From: Thioglobus_B sp964558405
Lineage (GTDB): Bacteria; Pseudomonadota; Gammaproteobacteria; PS1; Pseudothioglobaceae
Assembly (NCBI GenBank): GCA_964558405.1
Contig: CAZLDG010000021.1
Location: 1-26,782, forward strand
Direction: 5' to 3'
Length of the DNA stretch: 26,782 bases
Made by a program: the position numbers and the translations under genes. A model generated the notes under the pieces. It had not been told where the DNA came from, searched no databases, and saw nothing but the letters and a program-made list of their open reading frames with translations. How positions within the stretch are numbered: the stretch's first letter is position 1; every line of letters begins with the position of its first letter. Of this stretch, positions 7,283-15,744 are shown one piece after another.

Positions 7283-9763
7283 ATGATCAATAAAACACTA
7301 TCTCATGGTGTGAAATTAATAAAAATTAGTACTTGGTTAAGTGCCATTGCTGCTTTGTTGTTAATTTTGTTGGTGGGGTTCTTTAGCGTATTTCCAGCAC
7401 TACTCAAATCTCCTATTGAACAAAATCTTTCCACCTGGAGTGGCATGCATACTCAAATCGGTCGCATTAAGTTCGAGACCGATTATTTAGACATTAAGGT
7501 TCATCTGCAGGATATTGAATTGGCAGAGGTGGATTCTGAGAAAACTAGAGTACAGATTGAGAGTCTGCGTTTTAATGTAGATTTATTGAGTTTGCTCAAT
7601 GATATTTATCAGCCAAGTGATATTCGTATTACTCAGTTGGCCTTATATCCTGGGATGGATTCTGAATCAAGTGAGTTGTCGTTGGCCAATGTGCGCAGTG
7701 CCCTAAGTGCTGAAAATCTACAAGCACTAAGCTTTTTTAATTCACTGGTGATTGACAAGACGATGATCCAGGCTCAAGAGCCGCTGGAGTTGGGTCGGGT
7801 TGAATTGCGTCGTGATCAAGACCAGCTTAACTTGTCTGTGAGTGATCAGCTCGTGGATGATCAGCGCGTGAATATTGCCGCAACTCTATCGGCCGAGCAC
7901 AGTAATCAAACCGGTGTAATCAGCATTCCCATGCGTATTGATAATGATCGATTTAGTTTTTTGGCCAATCTTAAACTCTATAGCCAAGGCGATGATTTTA
8001 TTGAATTTGAAGGTTTTTTACCTGATGTGCCAGCGGTTGATATCGCCAGCTATACTAAAGACGTAGTAGGTGCTCCGACGTATCGGTGGATGAAAAAAGG
8101 GTTTCGCGCAGGCAGTATCCAAGATTTAAAGCTAACGCTAAGAAAAAATCTCAGCACTGATAGTGAGATACAAACCAATCTAAGTGCCAGTTTGGTTGAT
8201 GTGGAGCTATTATTTGCCCAACAGTGGCAAGTGCTTAAAGGACTTCAGGCACGATTAAATATGGTGGGTGATTATATTGCAGTTAGGGTGGATAAGGCAC
8301 AATTATACGACTTAGAGCTGGCCGATATTCAAGTGCAAATTCCTGATTTGTCTCAGGCGCAACTCTCGGTTGAGGTCATGGGCGAGCTTCAAGCACCCAG
8401 TCAACAAGTTACCCAATTCTTAATAGATGCACCTTTGGGCGAGACTGTGAACGAGGTACTGGCGCAATTCGAGTTAGAGGGTGCAGCCAAATCTGAAGTC
8501 TATCTGTCCATTCCACTGGATCAGCGCGAAGCGATTGTTGAGGTGGATGTGCAACTGGATAATAATCGCCTCAGCACTTTAGGCGGTGCAGTGGTGGTGA
8601 ACAACTATGATTCTAGACTAGGCTTTCGCCAAGGAAAAATTACCGCTCAAGGTCGAGGTAATATCCGTCAAAGCGCTTATGATATTAATATCAACCCGGG
8701 TAATCGAGGCGATGATGATCAGGCGCTGGTAGCCATTGAGTTGATTAACAATCAAGGCTTTGAGGCGTATATCACTCAGCGTCATAATCAATCTTGGCGT
8801 GCACGCCTTGAGTCGGAAAATCTCAAAGGCAATGTGGAGCTGATTCTTAATGATGGCGGTGCACCGACCGTGAGGCTATTGGGTTTTCAAATCTCCAAGA
8901 CCGAGGCGATTCAGGGTGACTGGCAACTGACCCCTAGTGATTTTGTTGATATGTATTTAGAATCTGAATCGATGTTTGTTGATGAGCTGGAAATGCCAAA
9001 TTTCTCGGCTGAGCTCAGCGTGCAGGACAATCTACTGGCGATTAATAACTTGGTGTTCCAAGGTGTTGGGGTTAGTGATGAGTCATTGAGTTTTAATGGA
9101 TTTTGGGTGGATGGTAGAACGCGACTCTATACTAAGGCCAGTGGTAATACCCTAAGTGAATTTTTACAAAAACTGCGTGTCAAGGAACCGGTTAAGGGTG
9201 GAGAGTTTGCCTTTGATGTGCGCCTGTCTTGTGAATGCTCGCCATGGAATATGGATACTGGCAATACCATTGGTTATGCTACGCTAGAGGTAAAAGAGGG
9301 TGAGTTTAGCGACCAAGATCCAAATATCGGCCGGGTATTTTCACTGTTAAATATTGACTCTATCTCCAGACGTCTCAAGCTTAATGTTGATGACCTGGTG
9401 AGCAAAGGTTTTGTATATGACTCAATTGATGCCAAAGTGTACCTGGGTAACTCCTTGGCGAGTATTGATGAGTTTGTACTAGATTCGACTTCTAGCGATA
9501 TCTGGCTTAGTGGCGAGTCTAATTATGTGGAGAAAACTTACAACTTGGAAGCCAAGGTTAAGCCCGAGATTGCAGACAGTGTGCCGGCTGCCACTTATCT
9601 GGCCGGTGGTGGTTTGGCGGGTCTAGGTGTCTGGCTGGCTGATGAGGTGCTGTTTGAAGGCAAGATGATTGAGCGACTGATCGACAAGGTGGTGGACTTT
9701 AAATATAAAATTAGCGGTCCTTGGGATGCACCTAAGGTTGAGAACATTTCCAGCATTCTATGA
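7283..9763 (+). CDS. yhdP: YhdP family AsmA-like envelope protein (short form)
   Basis: A large protein of the AsmA/YhdP superfamily. The N-terminus has one transmembrane helix (about residues 18-36 from this start), and the rest should be a periplasmic beta-rich groove. The C-terminal part matches YhdP best: RVFSLLNIDSISRRLKLN, then TYLAGGGLAGLGVWLADEV and a terminal KISGPWDAPKV. In Escherichia coli, YhdP helps move phospholipids to the outer membrane together with TamB and YdbH. At about 826 residues this is well below the roughly 1,270 of the E. coli protein, so part of the middle is missing, but the frame is open. The start is uncertain: ATG at 7283 is used here, while GTG at 7247 would add 12 residues; neither has a good Shine-Dalgarno. 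The stop overlaps the tldD ATG. Confidence 0.85.
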   Translation: MINKTLSHGVKLIKISTWLSAIAALLLILLVGFFSVFPALLKSPIEQNLSTWSGMHTQIGRIKFETDYLDIKVHLQDIELAEVDSEKTRVQIESLRFNVDLLSLLNDIYQPSDIRITQLALYPGMDSESSELSLANVRSALSAENLQALSFFNSLVIDKTMIQAQEPLELGRVELRRDQDQLNLSVSDQLVDDQRVNIAATLSAEHSNQTGVISIPMRIDNDRFSFLANLKLYSQGDDFIEFEGFLPDVPAVDIASYTKDVVGAPTYRWMKKGFRAGSIQDLKLTLRKNLSTDSEIQTNLSASLVDVELLFAQQWQVLKGLQARLNMVGDYIAVRVDKAQLYDLELADIQVQIPDLSQAQLSVEVMGELQAPSQQVTQFLIDAPLGETVNEVLAQFELEGAAKSEVYLSIPLDQREAIVEVDVQLDNNRLSTLGGAVVVNNYDSRLGFRQGKITAQGRGNIRQSAYDININPGNRGDDDQALVAIELINNQGFEAYITQRHNQSWRARLESENLKGNVELILNDGGAPTVRLLGFQISKTEAIQGDWQLTPSDFVDMYLESESMFVDELEMPNFSAELSVQDNLLAINNLVFQGVGVSDESLSFNGFWVDGRTRLYTKASGNTLSEFLQKLRVKEPVKGGEFAFDVRLSCECSPWNMDTGNTIGYATLEVKEGEFSDQDPNIGRVFSLLNIDSISRRLKLNVDDLVSKGFVYDSIDAKVYLGNSLASIDEFVLDSTSSDIWLSGESNYVEKTYNLEAKVKPEIADSVPAATYLAGGGLAGLGVWLADEVLFEGKMIERLIDKVVDFKYKISGPWDAPKVENISSIL

Positions 9764-11175
9764 TCGAACACTTATTAGACGACAACCAACTTGACGAGTA
9801 CAAGATCGCTAATTTACTAGACGCGTTAGCCGATACCGGTAGTGATTATGCCGACCTGTATTTTCAGCATTCTTTGGCAGAAAGCTGGCTGCTAGAAGAT
9901 GGCTTGGTGAAATCAGGTACTTATCATATTGCTCACGGCGTGGGCGCCAGGGCCGTTGTCGGCGATCAAACGGGTTTTGCTTATTCGGACAGTTTAAACC
10001 AAGCGGCAATTACTAAGGCGATTGACTTTGCTAAGGGTATTGCCAATGCGCCTAAGCCTAAAATTCAAGCGTTTGTCTCAGTACCAACACTGGCCAAATA
10101 TACCGGTCTGAATCCACTGGAGAGCATCAGTTCAGAGGAAAAAGTGGACCTGCTTAAGCGTATTGATTACCTGGCCAAGCAACAAAAATGGGTTAAGCGT
10201 GTTAGTGCGTCGGTTTCAGCGGCTTATTCAGAAGTTCTAATTGCCTCGACCGATGGCACCTATAGCAAAGACTATCGACCGATGGTACGCCTTAATGTTA
10301 GCATCGTGGTGGAAAAAGACGGTCGAATTGAGCATGCCTCTAGTGGCGGCGGCGGTCGTTATGATTATCGTTATTTCATTGATCATAAATTAGATGAGAT
10401 CTACACCAATGAGGCCATACGTCAAGCCATGGTCGCCTTAGAATCGGTGGCAGCGCCTGCAGGCAATATGCCAGTTATCTTGGGCGCGGGTTGGCCAGGC
10501 GTGCTCTTGCATGAGGCAGTGGGGCACGGTTTAGAGGGGGACTTCAATCGCAAAGGTTCGTCGGCATTTTCCAATCGAATTGGCGAGAACGTAGCCAGTG
10601 AGCTTTGCACTATTGTTGACAATGGTACCATCGCCAATCGTCGTGGCAGTTTAACCGTGGATGATGAAGGTACGCCAACGCAAAATACCACCTTGATTGA
10701 AAATGGTCAGCTCAAGGGTTATTTGCTGGATAAAACCAATGCTAGGTTAATGGGGATGGAATCAACGGGCAATGGTAGGCGTGAATCTTATGCGCATATT
10801 CCCATGCCGCGTATGACCAATACTTATATGCTAAATGGTGAGAGCGAAATTGACGCCATGTTAGATTCGGTTGATGATGGCTTGTATGCGGTTAATTTTG
10901 ATGGCGGGCAGGTGGATATCACCTCGGGTAAATTTGTATTTTCGGCCAATGAAGCCTACCGCGTGCAAAAAGGCAAAATTACTCAGGCGGTGAAAGGCGC
11001 CACTCTGATCGGTGCTGGCGATGAGGTTTTGAAAAAAATCTCTATGGTTGGCAATGACTTGCGTCTAGATAGTGGTATTGGTGTTTGTGGAAAAGAAGGG
11101 CAAAGCGTGCCAGTCGGTGTGGGTCAGCCCAGTCTGAAAATTGACGAACTAACAGTTGGCGGTACTCAGCTTTAA
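9760..11175 (+). CDS. tldD: TldD metalloprotease subunit
   Basis: A 471-residue protein of the TldD/PmbA family. The zinc motif HEAVGH lies at residues 251-256 with LEGDF just after, and the downstream glycine-rich and MTNTYML segments are typical of TldD. In other bacteria TldD and TldE form a heterodimeric protease that degrades unfolded or natural peptides such as microcin precursors and CcdA. Only TldD has the metal motif, so this is the catalytic partner; tldE is not in the window. The ATG overlaps the yhdP stop by four bases (ATGA at 9760-9763). A weak hairpin and then the nuo promoter follow. Confidence 0.96.
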   Translation: MIEHLLDDNQLDEYKIANLLDALADTGSDYADLYFQHSLAESWLLEDGLVKSGTYHIAHGVGARAVVGDQTGFAYSDSLNQAAITKAIDFAKGIANAPKPKIQAFVSVPTLAKYTGLNPLESISSEEKVDLLKRIDYLAKQQKWVKRVSASVSAAYSEVLIASTDGTYSKDYRPMVRLNVSIVVEKDGRIEHASSGGGGRYDYRYFIDHKLDEIYTNEAIRQAMVALESVAAPAGNMPVILGAGWPGVLLHEAVGHGLEGDFNRKGSSAFSNRIGENVASELCTIVDNGTIANRRGSLTVDDEGTPTQNTTLIENGQLKGYLLDKTNARLMGMESTGNGRRESYAHIPMPRMTNTYMLNGESEIDAMLDSVDDGLYAVNFDGGQVDITSGKFVFSANEAYRVQKGKITQAVKGATLIGAGDEVLKKISMVGNDLRLDSGIGVCGKEGQSVPVGVGQPSLKIDELTVGGTQL

Positions 11176-11190
11176 CGCTCTATATTACTC

Positions 11191-11212
11191 AGGTATTTAG
11201 AAAAAAATACCT
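11191..11212 (+). terminator. Weak hairpin downstream of tldD
   Basis: AGGTATTT (11191-11198) and AAATACCT (11205-11212) form an 8-bp AT-rich stem around an A-rich loop, 16 bases after the tldD stop. No proper T run follows, so it may be a weak or rho-assisted terminator, or simply upstream promoter DNA of the nuo operon. Confidence 0.3.
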
Positions 11213-11243
11213 ATCTATATCTAGATTTGCCCGATAAATTGGC

Positions 11244-11275
11244 TATAATGTTTTGAACCTAAATTGAACAGGGAG
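11244..11275 (+). promoter_or_regulatory. nuo operon promoter -10 box and ribosome binding site
   Basis: A perfect TATAAT lies at 11244-11249, and GGGAG at 11271-11275 is six bases before the TTG start of nuoA. A start site near 11256 gives a leader of about 26 bases. No consensus -35 is seen at 16-18 bp; a TTGCCC at 11227 is too close. An activator may therefore be needed, which is inference. Confidence 0.55.
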
Positions 11276-11281
11276 TATTAG

Positions 11282-11638
11282 TTGTTAGAGAACTATTTAC
11301 CTATTGCCGTTTTTATTTTGTTGGGCATAGGTTTCGGCATTGGTCCGATGTTAATTGGCTATCTTTTGGGGCCGAGTAAACCAGACGAGGAAAAAAATTC
11401 TCAGTTTGAGTGTGGCTTTCCAGCCTTTGACGACTCCCGTATGTATTTCAACGTGCGCTACTACTTAGTGGCGATTCTATTTATTTTGTTTGACCTTGAA
11501 GTGGCCTTTGTCTTCCCGTGGGCGGTGGTGCAGTCGCAACTGGGTTGGTTTGGCTTTATCGGCATTAGTATCTTTTTATTCTTACTGGTGGTTGGCTTTA
11601 TCTTTGAGTGGAAAAATGGCGCTCTAGACTGGGAGTAA
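11282..11638 (+). CDS. nuoA: NADH-quinone oxidoreductase subunit A
   Basis: Small membrane subunit of respiratory complex I, 118 residues with three predicted helices (about residues 5-28, 62-84 and 88-109). The loop between the first two helices has the conserved FECGFPAF segment with its cysteine, near the quinone tunnel, and the second helix begins near ILFDLEVAFVFPW. The start is TTG at 11282, supported by GGGAG six bases upstream and by alignment of LENYLPIAVF with other NuoA N-termini. It is the first gene of the fourteen-gene nuo operon; nuoB follows after 16 bases. Confidence 0.96.
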   Translation: MLENYLPIAVFILLGIGFGIGPMLIGYLLGPSKPDEEKNSQFECGFPAFDDSRMYFNVRYYLVAILFILFDLEVAFVFPWAVVQSQLGWFGFIGISIFLFLLVVGFIFEWKNGALDWE

Positions 11639-11654
11639 GAACAAGGATTGACAT

Positions 11655-12134
11655 ATGGCGATTGACGGTTTAATGAAAGAAGGGTTTGTCACCACCTCGC
11701 TAGATAGTGTGATTAATTGGGCCCGAACAGGCTCTCTATGGCCAATGACCTTTGGTCTGGCTTGTTGTGCGGTTGAGATGATGGAAGCAGGATCTTCACG
11801 TTATGATCTGGATCGTTTTGGTGTGGTCTTTAGACCAACGCCTCGTCAGTCTGATTTGATGATTGTTGCGGGTACACTCACCAACAAGATGGCACCTGCA
11901 CTGAGAAAAGTTTATGATCAAATGCCAGAACCTAGATGGGTAATTTCTATGGGTTCATGCGCCAATGGCGGTGGTTATTATCATTATTCGTATGCTGTGG
12001 TACGTGGCTGCGATCGTATTGTGCCGGTTGATGTTTATGTGCCGGGCTGCCCACCAACAGCAGAAGCACTGCTCTATGGTATTTTGCAATTACAAGATAA
12101 GATTCGTCGTACCAATACGATTGCCAGAACATAA
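11655..12134 (+). CDS. nuoB: NADH-quinone oxidoreductase subunit B
   Basis: Peripheral subunit of complex I that holds iron-sulfur cluster N2, the last electron carrier before quinone. The 159 residues include the four ligand cysteines: the tandem C37-C38 in LACCAVEMM, C102 in MGSCANGGGYYHYSY and C132 in VPGCPPTAEAL. An AAGGA about nine bases upstream supports the ATG. The stop shares one base with the nuoC start (TAATG). With NuoD it forms the quinone-binding site. Confidence 0.98.
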   Translation: MAIDGLMKEGFVTTSLDSVINWARTGSLWPMTFGLACCAVEMMEAGSSRYDLDRFGVVFRPTPRQSDLMIVAGTLTNKMAPALRKVYDQMPEPRWVISMGSCANGGGYYHYSYAVVRGCDRIVPVDVYVPGCPPTAEALLYGILQLQDKIRRTNTIART

Positions 12135-12748
12135 TGGAAGAATTGATTGAACAATTAACCGAAGTTTTTGACGAGCAAGCACTGACTCAGGCTTATGGCG
12201 AACTGAATTTAGTGGTTGAGTCTAAAGACATTATTAGCGCTTGTCTGAGTCTAAGAGAGCGTTTTGAATTTGACACCTTAATCGACATCAGTGGTGTGGA
12301 TTATCTAACTTATGGCCAATCTGATTGGAATGCCGACGCTTCTTCATCGGGTTTTTCTAGAGGTCGAGTAAAACAAGAAGGTAGCAATCCACATCCCGAG
12401 CGTTTTGCCGTGGTTTACCACCTGCTTTCGGTGAGTCGTAACCAGCGCATTAGAGTTAAGGCTTACGTGAATGAGCAGACGCCAATTATTAAGTCGGTGA
12501 CCGATATTTGGGCATCGAGCAACTGGTATGAGCGCGAAGTGTTTGATCTATTTGGTATTTTGTTTGAAGGTCATGAAGACTTGCGCCGCATTCTAACCGA
12601 CTATGGTTTTGTGGGACATCCGCTGAGAAAAGATTTCCCATTAGAGGGCGAAGTAGAGATGCGCTATGACGAGACACTAGGTCGTGTGGTATATGAGCCG
12701 GTTTCAATCGAGCCTTGTGTACAAGTACCTAAGGTAATTAGGAAATAA
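12134..12748 (+). CDS. nuoC: NADH-quinone oxidoreductase subunit C
   Basis: Peripheral-arm scaffold subunit of complex I (30 kDa family), 204 residues and separate from NuoD, unlike the fused NuoCD of Escherichia coli. Family signatures are ERFAVVYHLLS, WYEREVFDLFGILFEGHEDL and RILTDYGFVGHPLRKDFPL. It contains no cofactor. Its ATG overlaps the nuoB stop by one base, and nuoD begins one base after its stop, so translation is probably coupled. Confidence 0.97.
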   Translation: MEELIEQLTEVFDEQALTQAYGELNLVVESKDIISACLSLRERFEFDTLIDISGVDYLTYGQSDWNADASSSGFSRGRVKQEGSNPHPERFAVVYHLLSVSRNQRIRVKAYVNEQTPIIKSVTDIWASSNWYEREVFDLFGILFEGHEDLRRILTDYGFVGHPLRKDFPLEGEVEMRYDETLGRVVYEPVSIEPCVQVPKVIRK

Positions 12749-12749
12749 C

Positions 12750-14003
12750 ATGGCAGAGATTCGCAACTATACACTGAACTTTGGTCCGCAACATCCGGCA
12801 GCGCACGGTGTGCTACGTTTAATTTTAGAAATCAATGGTGAGGTCATCGAACGCTCAGACCCACACATTGGCTTACTGCATCGCGGTACCGAAAAATTGG
12901 CTGAATCTAAGCCGTATAACCAGTCAATTGGCTATATGGATCGCTTGGATTATGTGTCGATGATGTGTAATGAGCATGCCTATGTGATGGCGATTGAAAA
13001 GATGCTAGAGCTGGAAGTGCCAGAGCGCGCCAAGTATATCCGTGTGATGTTTGATGAGATTACGCGCATCCTAAATCACCTGATGTGGTTAGGTACACAT
13101 GCACTAGATGTGGGCGCGATGAGTATTTTCCTCTACGCTTTTCGTGAGCGTGAAAAGCTCATTGACTGTTATGAAGCGGTTTCTGGTTCGCGTATGCACG
13201 CAACCTATTATCGACCAGGTGGCGTATATCGCGACTTGCCAGAGAAGATGCCGCAGTATTTAAAAAATGATTTGCGCAGCGACGAAGAAATCAAGCTAAT
13301 GAACGAGAATCGTCAAGGTTCGCTACTGGACTTTATTGATGATTTTGCCAAAAACTTCCCAAAGAGCATCCAGCAGTATGACGATCTATTGACTGATAAT
13401 CGTATTTGGAAGCAGCGTTTGGTGGATATTGGCGTGGTGTCGGCTAAGCGTGCTAAACAGATGGGCTTTACCGGTCCAATGCTTAGAGGTTCTGGCGTAG
13501 CCTGGGACCTTAGAAAAACCCAGCCATATGCTGTATACGATCAATTGGATTTTGACATTCCAGTGGGCGTCACCGGCGATAGTTATGATCGTTATTTGGT
13601 GCGTTTGGAGGAATTACGCCAGTCTAATCGCATTATTGAGCAATGCGTCACTTGGTTGCAAGCCAATCCAGGTCCAGTGATGACCGATGATCACAAAGTG
13701 GCACCGCCAAAGCGTAGCGATATGAAAGATGATATGGAGTCACTCATTCACCACTTTAAACTTTTTACTGAGGGCTATTCTCTGCCTGAGGGCGAGGTTT
13801 ATCAAGCGGTAGAGCATCCTAAGGGGGAATTTGGTGTGTATCTGGTTTCAGATGGCGCTAACAAGCCTTATCGTGTGAAGATGCGTGCCCCGGGTTTTGC
13901 CCATTTGGCTTCCATGGATGAGATGGCCAAAGGTCATATGCTTTCAGACGTAGTAACCATTATTGGAACACAAGATATTGTGTTTGGTGAGATTGACAGA
14001 TAA
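12750..14003 (+). CDS. nuoD: NADH-quinone oxidoreductase subunit D
   Basis: The 49 kDa-type subunit of complex I, related to the large subunit of NiFe hydrogenases but without the metal centre. The 417 residues carry GPQHPAAHGVLRL, with the conserved quinone-site histidine, then YMDRLDYVSMMCNEHAY with the matching tyrosine, SGSRMHATYYRPGGV, VGVTGDSYDRY, and the terminal DIVFGEIDR. Together with NuoB it forms the quinone pocket. nuoE starts two bases after its stop. Confidence 0.98.
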   Translation: MAEIRNYTLNFGPQHPAAHGVLRLILEINGEVIERSDPHIGLLHRGTEKLAESKPYNQSIGYMDRLDYVSMMCNEHAYVMAIEKMLELEVPERAKYIRVMFDEITRILNHLMWLGTHALDVGAMSIFLYAFREREKLIDCYEAVSGSRMHATYYRPGGVYRDLPEKMPQYLKNDLRSDEEIKLMNENRQGSLLDFIDDFAKNFPKSIQQYDDLLTDNRIWKQRLVDIGVVSAKRAKQMGFTGPMLRGSGVAWDLRKTQPYAVYDQLDFDIPVGVTGDSYDRYLVRLEELRQSNRIIEQCVTWLQANPGPVMTDDHKVAPPKRSDMKDDMESLIHHFKLFTEGYSLPEGEVYQAVEHPKGEFGVYLVSDGANKPYRVKMRAPGFAHLASMDEMAKGHMLSDVVTIIGTQDIVFGEIDR

Positions 14004-14005
14004 AG

Positions 14006-14479
14006 ATGATTTCAGATAAAGCAAAACAACAAATTGACACTTGGATTGCCAAATATCCGGCAGAGCATAAAAGTTCTGCAGTGATGGAGGCGTTAAAAAT
14101 TGTACAAGCTGAAAATGAAAACCGCCTAAGCCCTGAGGCGATTCAGGCGGTGGCTGACTATTTAGAGATGCCAGCGATTGCTGCAGCTGAAGTGGCCACG
14201 TTTTATGAAAATTATAACCATCAGCCGATGGGCAAGCATGTGATTCGTTTTTGTCACAATATTTCCTGCATGCTCAACGGTTCAGACGACTTGGTGTCTT
14301 ATTTAGAAGACAAACTTGGTGTTAAGACGGGTGAAGTCACCCCCGATGGTCTGATCAGTGTGAAAAAGGTTGAATGCTTAGGCGCTTGCGTGGGTGCACC
14401 GATGTTTCAGATTGGTGATACCTATTATGAGCACTTAACCCGTGAAAAAATTGACGAAATTGTGGACGGTCTCAAATGA
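14006..14479 (+). CDS. nuoE: NADH-quinone oxidoreductase subunit E
   Basis: Thioredoxin-fold subunit (24 kDa family) of the NADH-oxidising module, 157 residues. It binds the [2Fe-2S] cluster N1a through the C-x4-C pair in FCHNISC and the C-x3-C pair in ECLGACVGAP. The N-terminal helical part includes AIAAAEVATFYENY, also typical. Its stop overlaps the nuoF start (ATGA at 14476-14479), so NuoE and NuoF are likely made in step. Confidence 0.98.
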   Translation: MISDKAKQQIDTWIAKYPAEHKSSAVMEALKIVQAENENRLSPEAIQAVADYLEMPAIAAAEVATFYENYNHQPMGKHVIRFCHNISCMLNGSDDLVSYLEDKLGVKTGEVTPDGLISVKKVECLGACVGAPMFQIGDTYYEHLTREKIDEIVDGLK

Positions 14480-15744
14480 ATGAAGTTTGCTTTAGAAATT
14501 TAGACAAAGCCGATCCGCATACGCTAAAAACCTATGTTGATAATGGCGGTTATGCCACTTGGAAGAGAATTCTCAAGGGCGAGTTAACCCCCGAGCAAAT
14601 TATTGATGAGCTAAAAACCTCAGGCCTGCGTGGTCGTGGTGGTGCAGGTTTTCCAACCGGGCTGAAATGGAGCTTTATGCCGCGTAATGCCCCGGGGCAA
14701 AAATACGTGGTGTGTAATTCGGACGAAGGTGAGCCGGGCACATGTAAGGATCGTGATATTTTGCGCTACAACTCACATGCGGTGATTGAAGGCATGGCCA
14801 TTGGTGGTTTTGTGATGAATGCCACGGTGGGTTATAACTATATTCGCGGTGAGTTTATTGAGCCGTTTAATCGCTTTGAAGGTGCGCTAAAAGAGGCTTA
14901 CGAGGCGGGACTATTGGGTAAAAACATTCAAGACTCGGGTCTGGATTTTGACCTGTATGCTCATTTGGGCGCAGGTGCTTATGTTTGCGGTGAAGAAACA
15001 GCACTACTAGAGTCTATTGAAGGTAAAAAAGGCCAGCCAAGATTCAAGCCACCATTCCCAGCCAATGTGGGCCTGTTTGGTAAGCCTACTACCATTAACA
15101 ATACCGAGAGTTTTGCCTCGGTGCCATCAATTCTATCTAATGGCGGCCAGTGGTTTGCCGATATTGGCGTGGAAAACTCAGGTGGCTCTAAATTGTTCTC
15201 AGTCTCAGGTCATGTGAACAATCCAGCAAATTTTGAAGTGCCAATGGGTACATCTTTTAAAGACTTGCTAGAGATGGCAGGTGGTGTACGCGAAGGCAGA
15301 AAGCTTAAGGCAGTGATTCCAGGTGGTTCATCAACCCCAGTACTAACGGCTGAAACAGCCATGGCCATGACCATGGATTATGATGGTATCGAGAAAGCCG
15401 GCTCAATGCTAGGTGCTGGCTCCGTGATTGTGATGGATGATTCAACTTGCATGGTCCAGACGCTAACGCGTCTAGCGCATTTTTATTATGATGAGTCTTG
15501 CGGTCAATGTACACCTTGTCGTGAAGGCACAGGCTGGTTATATCGTGCACTTAAGCGTATTGTTGATGGCCAAGGTAAGCCTGATGATATTGACATGCTA
15601 CTTAGTGTGCAAGACAAGATTATGGGTAATACTATCTGCGCTTTGGGTGATGCTGCGGCAATGCCAGTTGAGAGTTTTTTAAGAAATTTCCGTGAAGAGT
15701 TTGAATACTATATTGAGCACGGCAAAAGCATGGTGAAAGGATAA
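14476..15744 (+). CDS. nuoF: NADH-quinone oxidoreductase subunit F
   Basis: The NADH- and FMN-binding subunit of complex I (51 kDa family), 422 residues. It accepts hydride from NADH on FMN and passes electrons to cluster N3. Visible are the NADH/FMN glycine loop GLRGRGGAGFPTGLKW, CNSDEGEPGTCKDRDI, AGAYVCGEETALLESIEG, and the [4Fe-4S] motif ESCGQCTPCREGTGW with a later Cys in TICALGDAAA. Start and stop both overlap the neighbouring nuo genes. Confidence 0.98.
   Translation: MNEVCFRNLDKADPHTLKTYVDNGGYATWKRILKGELTPEQIIDELKTSGLRGRGGAGFPTGLKWSFMPRNAPGQKYVVCNSDEGEPGTCKDRDILRYNSHAVIEGMAIGGFVMNATVGYNYIRGEFIEPFNRFEGALKEAYEAGLLGKNIQDSGLDFDLYAHLGAGAYVCGEETALLESIEGKKGQPRFKPPFPANVGLFGKPTTINNTESFASVPSILSNGGQWFADIGVENSGGSKLFSVSGHVNNPANFEVPMGTSFKDLLEMAGGVREGRKLKAVIPGGSSTPVLTAETAMAMTMDYDGIEKAGSMLGAGSVIVMDDSTCMVQTLTRLAHFYYDESCGQCTPCREGTGWLYRALKRIVDGQGKPDDIDMLLSVQDKIMGNTICALGDAAAMPVESFLRNFREEFEYYIEHGKSMVKG

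Noticed and set aside
12134..14003. A frameshifted nuoCD fusion
   Set aside because: Both proteins are full length for the separate-gene type, nuoD has its own ATG and family-typical N-terminus, so this is the normal unfused arrangement.
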